Origin: Spirochaetaceae bacterium
Lineage (GTDB): Bacteria > Spirochaetota > Spirochaetia > Treponematales > Breznakiellaceae
Length of the DNA stretch: 9,583 nucleotides
Direction: 5' to 3'
Assembly (NCBI GenBank): GCA_031279965.1
Contig: JAITHM010000004.1
Span: 1-9,583 of the forward strand
The position numbers and the translations under genes are program-made. Within the stretch, counting starts at the first letter, position 1. Each line of letters begins with the position of its first letter. This document shows, one piece after another, positions 6,735 to 9,583 of this stretch. The notes under the pieces are model-generated. The model was given only the letters and a program-made list of their open reading frames with translations. It searched no databases and had not been told where the DNA came from.

Positions 6735-7466
6735 CTAAAAAAACATACCGCCATCAACGGGAATAACTTGTCCGGTGATGTAGGTGGATTCATCACTGGC
6801 AATAAAATGAGCCAGCGCCGCAATATCTTCTGGTTTACCAAGGCGTTTAAGCGGAATTGCCTGTGCAATTTTTTCTTTAGCTTCGCTGGTCATTGCTGCT
6901 GTCATATCAGTTGCAATAAAACCGGGCGCAATGGCATTAACTCGTACATCGCGGCTTGCTAATTCAGCGGCAAGACTTTTGGTAATGGCAATAAGTCCCG
7001 CTTTGGATGCCGCGTAATTTGCCTGCCCGCCGTTTCCGTGCATTCCTACAACGCTCGCCATATTGATGATGGAGCCGGCCCGTTTGCGTATCATGGCCCG
7101 TCCCACTGTTCGGGCGACAAGGAAAGCGGCGGTTAAATTGATGTCAAGCACTTTTTGAAAATCTTCCAGCGGCATTCGCAGCGAAAGATTATCACGGGTA
7201 ATTCCCGCATTATTTACCAAGATGTCAAACCCACCAGAGGCGGAGATAAGGTTTTCAATTGTTGCCTCAAGAGTATCAACATTGCCTAAGTCGGCGTTGT
7301 GCCAGTGAAGATTGCCGCCAGAAGCGGCGCATTGTTCTGCTAAATCTGCCGGCTCTCTGGTGCCGATACCCCAAACTTCAGCGCCCTCCGCCAAAAATCT
7401 GACGGTGATTGCTTTGCCGATACCGCGTGATGCACCAGTAACCAGCGCTTTTTTATTTGCCAGCAT
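6735..7466 (-). CDS. fabG: 3-oxoacyl-[acyl-carrier-protein] reductase (243 aa)
   Basis: FabG reduces 3-oxoacyl-ACP to 3-hydroxyacyl-ACP with NADPH in type II fatty acid synthesis, in the cytoplasm. It is a classical short-chain dehydrogenase of typical FabG length. It has the cofactor loop TGASRGIG (10-17), NNAG (85-88), the FabG-type ITRDN (89-93), the catalytic tetrad N110, S138, Y151 and K155 (YAASK), and a VDGG end (237-240). The start at ATG 7466 is fixed because the cofactor loop begins only nine residues later. No good ribosome binding site precedes it. It heads a block with the TSCPD and protease genes rather than other fatty acid genes. The short-chain dehydrogenase family is certain. 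FabG rather than another SDR is supported by RDN and overall resemblance. Confidence 0.92.
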   Translation of the reverse strand: MLANKKALVTGASRGIGKAITVRFLAEGAEVWGIGTREPADLAEQCAASGGNLHWHNADLGNVDTLEATIENLISASGGFDILVNNAGITRDNLSLRMPLEDFQKVLDINLTAAFLVARTVGRAMIRKRAGSIINMASVVGMHGNGGQANYAASKAGLIAITKSLAAELASRDVRVNAIAPGFIATDMTAAMTSEAKEKIAQAIPLKRLGKPEDIAALAHFIASDESTYITGQVIPVDGGMFF

Positions 7467-7472
7467 AGTATA

Positions 7473-7501
7473 AGTATCTCAAAACAGACTAAAAAAATCA
7501 A
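7473..7501 (-). promoter_or_regulatory. Possible sigma-70-type promoter for fabG (would give a leaderless mRNA)
   Basis: On the minus strand, TTGATT (7501-7496) and GATACT (7478-7473) are exactly 17 bases apart, each matching consensus at 4 of 6 positions. The usual start distance places +1 at about 7467-7465, on the fabG ATG itself. A better -10 hexamer, TATACT (7472-7467), abuts the ATG but lies 23 bases from the -35 and would start transcription inside the gene. Confidence 0.4.
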
Positions 7502-7537
7502 GGCTGCTCCGGAGATTTAATTTTAAGGAAGAATACT

Positions 7538-7564
7538 TAACCTCATTTCGAAAAATACCGATAG
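7538..7564 (+). promoter_or_regulatory. Sigma-28 (FliA)-type promoter for flgK
   Basis: TAAC (7538-7541), 15 bases, then ACCGATAG (7557-7564) closely fits the flagellar sigma-28 pattern TAAA-N15-GCCGATAA: 3 of 4 at the -35 core and 6 of 8 at the -10, with exact spacing. It lies about 20 bases before the flgK start, leaving a short leader with the ribosome site. Late flagellar genes such as flgK are commonly under sigma-28, so context agrees. Confidence 0.6.
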
Positions 7565-7572
7565 TGAAACAA

Positions 7573-7578
7573 GAGAGG
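7573..7578 (+). promoter_or_regulatory. Ribosome binding site of flgK
   Basis: GAGAGG lies 5 bases before ATG 7584. It overlaps the GTG at 7578-7580, which would add only two residues and would have no ribosome site of its own at proper distance. This decides for the ATG. Confidence 0.6.
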
Positions 7579-7583
7579 TGCCT

Positions 7584-9476
7584 ATGACATCGACATTTAT
7601 GGGATTAGAGATTGGGAAACGCGGTGTTTCGGCGCACGAACAAGCGTTACGTGTGACCGGCCATAACTTAACAAACGCTTCGACTGAAGGCTATTCACGT
7701 CAGCGAATTGAGCTTAAAACGTTTGAGCCTATATATCTTCCCGGATTAAACCGCGAGGAAACGCCTGGCCAGCTTGGTCAGGGGGTTGTGGTAAGCCGCA
7801 TAGAACGTATTCGGGATGAATTGCTCGACAACCGGATTGTTGCTCAGGCAGGAGCTGAAGGTTACTGGGAAACACGTGATTCGTATGTGCGACAACTTGA
7901 TCGGTTTTATCTTGAAGTTGGCGATAATTCATTGCGCGCTAAAATGGATGCTTTCTGGGATGGCTGGCAAGAACTTGCCAATAACCCGTCAAGCCTTCCT
8001 CCCCGCCATGCACTTGTCGAACGGGGGCGCTCACTCATTGATGGGATTCACGACCGCTTCAAAAATCTGGGGAATCTGCAAAAACAGGTTGATGAAGATA
8101 TACGTCTTACAGTTAAGCGTGTCAATGATATAACTACAGAAATTGCCGAATTGAACCGGACTATTCAACAGGTAGAGGCGCAGGGCGATCTTCCTAACGA
8201 TCTTTATGACCGGCGCGATCTTCTTGTGGACAGGCTTTCTAAAATTATCGGTGTTACCGTTGACCGGCGCGATCCAGATGAATTTATGCTTCATCATGGC
8301 GGGAGAATACTGGTGCAGGGAAAAATTGCACGGCAATTTGATATGAATAGCGGTATTGATACCGAAGGCTTCGCACAAATAACCTGGTCTGATACGGGTG
8401 ATCTTCTCGAGCCGCCCCGGGGAAGCGGGAGTCTTGCCGCATTGCTTGAATTACGGGATGGGACAATTCAAGATGAGATTCAAAGTCTTGATAACATGAC
8501 AATGAATTTTATTGATTTGGTTAACGAGGCACATCGGCCGGGTTCTGGTATTAATGGCCGAACAGGGGTGGATTTCTGGACAGAACATCATTTTGTTACG
8601 AATGAACAGGGTAATTACGACAGAAATGGAGATGGCGAGTATGATTCAAGCTATATTTTTCGAATTAACGGGACTAATAGGCTGGAAGAGCGCGCTCAAA
8701 TTGGTCTTGAGGGAACGATTACCCTCTCGGCGGCAGGCGAAATTGGTGCTACGGTACAGATTCCCTATTTTGCCGAAGACACCGTTGCGGATTTGATTAC
8801 ACGGATCAATAATTCTGGCGCGGATGTGGTCGCGCGGCTTAACCGGGATGGAATGCTTTCTTTCAAAGGTACGATTACGCGCAACCGCAATGATCCAGAT
8901 TTTGTAATACGGCATGTGGAAGATTCCGGGCGCTTTCTGGAAGGCTATGCGGGTCTTCTTGCGGCAAGCGGGCCGGAAGGGGCCTTCGATTGGACTGTGC
9001 CGGATGCTGTTAATGCGTTGTCGGGCGATACGGCAAGTTGGTCAACAGCGCCTGTTACGCATCCTTCAGGCTGGATAGAAATTAATCCTCTCTTAATAAG
9101 TGATCCGTCTTCAATAGCGTCGGGCTATGGTGAAAACGGCAGGCCGGCAAATCCAGGAAATGGCGAGGCGGCGCTGGCTATCGCGGCAGTGCGAAACACC
9201 AGGGTTATGGTTGGAGCATTGTCGAGTTTTGACGAATACTTTGCCGATGCGACAGGGCAGATCGGTATACTTCACGAGCAGAGCATCACAGAGCTTGAAA
9301 CGCAAAATCAGATAATGAAGCAGCTTCGTGATATGCGCCAATCGATTTCTGGTGTAAGTATTGATGAGGAACTTTCGAACATGATTAAATATCAACATGG
9401 TTATGCGGCATCAGCACGGTTTATGTCGACGGTAAACACGATGCTTGACATAGTTGTGCGGCTTGGACAGGCATAA
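7584..9476 (+). CDS. flgK: Flagellar hook-associated protein 1, FlgK (630 aa)
   Basis: FlgK (HAP1) forms the first junction layer between hook and filament; in spirochaetes these filaments are periplasmic. The N-terminus has the flagellar rod/hook motif: VTGHNLTNASTEGYSRQRI at 25-43, matching the GHN.aN..TpGYSRQ signature. The C-terminus has VSIDEELSNMIKYQHGYAAS followed by ARFMSTVNTMLD, the paired terminal helix. A helical stretch at about 165-225 corresponds to the D1 region. The central part (about 330-520) is a long insertion relative to enteric FlgK. It contains DRNGDGEYD at 346-354, which looks like a calcium-binding loop, and a flagellin hook IN-like stretch (about 381-430). The start is ATG 7584; the GTG two codons earlier overlaps the ribosome site. 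The protein is secreted by the flagellar export apparatus, so the absence of a signal peptide is expected. flgL would be expected next but is not reached. Confidence 0.96.
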   Translation: MTSTFMGLEIGKRGVSAHEQALRVTGHNLTNASTEGYSRQRIELKTFEPIYLPGLNREETPGQLGQGVVVSRIERIRDELLDNRIVAQAGAEGYWETRDSYVRQLDRFYLEVGDNSLRAKMDAFWDGWQELANNPSSLPPRHALVERGRSLIDGIHDRFKNLGNLQKQVDEDIRLTVKRVNDITTEIAELNRTIQQVEAQGDLPNDLYDRRDLLVDRLSKIIGVTVDRRDPDEFMLHHGGRILVQGKIARQFDMNSGIDTEGFAQITWSDTGDLLEPPRGSGSLAALLELRDGTIQDEIQSLDNMTMNFIDLVNEAHRPGSGINGRTGVDFWTEHHFVTNEQGNYDRNGDGEYDSSYIFRINGTNRLEERAQIGLEGTITLSAAGEIGATVQIPYFAEDTVADLITRINNSGADVVARLNRDGMLSFKGTITRNRNDPDFVIRHVEDSGRFLEGYAGLLAASGPEGAFDWTVPDAVNALSGDTASWSTAPVTHPSGWIEINPLLISDPSSIASGYGENGRPANPGNGEAALAIAAVRNTRVMVGALSSFDEYFADATGQIGILHEQSITELETQNQIMKQLRDMRQSISGVSIDEELSNMIKYQHGYAASARFMSTVNTMLDIVVRLGQA

Positions 9477-9583
9477 TTGTGTGGTGCTGTATGAACAATG
9501 CTTCTTTGGGGCTGCTCCCGGCAGAAAATAATGTGCTTTTGGGGGCTGGTGTAAAGGCAATGTGTCTGTAAAACTTAGAAAGC
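9477..9583. other. Region after flgK with no recognisable gene
   Basis: These 107 bases carry no convincing gene or terminator. A 26-codon frame begins at ATG 9491 and ends at 9571 but has no ribosome binding site and resembles nothing I recognise. An imperfect direct repeat is present (CTTTGGGGCTG at 9504-9514 and CTTTTGGGGGCTG at 9536-9548). It may be the leader before a downstream flagellar gene such as flgL. Confidence 0.35.

Noticed and set aside
9491..9571. 26-codon frame after flgK
   Set aside because: No ribosome binding site, no known motif and an implausible sequence; chance frame.

Overview
The window looks like a piece of a spirochaete chromosome, most likely Treponema or a close relative. 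The clearest evidence is a FlgK whose N-terminus and central Asn-Gly-Asp-Gly loop resemble those I remember from Treponema. Other pointers are a class III adenylate cyclase with an extracytoplasmic sensor next to a FecR/Fn3 protein, a spirochaete-style lipoprotein, and a sigma-28-type promoter before flgK. Genus assignment is inference from recalled family resemblance. Gene density is high and several neighbours overlap by four bases.

Everything from 1 to 7466 is on the minus strand and flgK alone is on the plus strand. Reading in the direction of transcription, minus-strand block A is fabG (7466-6735), then a TSCPD-domain protein (6725-6474), then an M30-like zinc metallopeptidase lipoprotein (6477-4984). 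The gaps are 9 bp and a 4-bp overlap. After a 146-bp spacer comes block B: an adenylate/guanylate cyclase (4837-2876) overlapping by 4 bp a FecR protein with six Fn3-like repeats (2879-327). After a further 96-bp spacer comes block C: a 47-residue cysteine-rich protein of the DUF6485 type (230-87), overlapping by 4 bp the first 30 codons of metG (90-1), which runs off the left edge. Both block C genes were found by reading the reverse complement of the first 250 bases.

The 117 bases between fabG and flgK hold two divergent promoter candidates: a housekeeping-type one that would make fabG leaderless, and a sigma-28-type one for flgK. A 15-base stretch at the flgK -10 recurs with a single mismatch upstream of the cyclase. 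This suggests that the cyclase/FecR signalling pair may be expressed with the flagellar genes.

I see no CRISPR array, insertion sequence, tRNA, rRNA or prophage gene. Most of the content is ordinary core biology: fatty acid synthesis, tRNA charging and flagellar hook-filament junction. The less understood parts are the cyclase/FecR-Fn3 module, the small Cys-rich protein coupled to metG, and the secreted M30-like protease.
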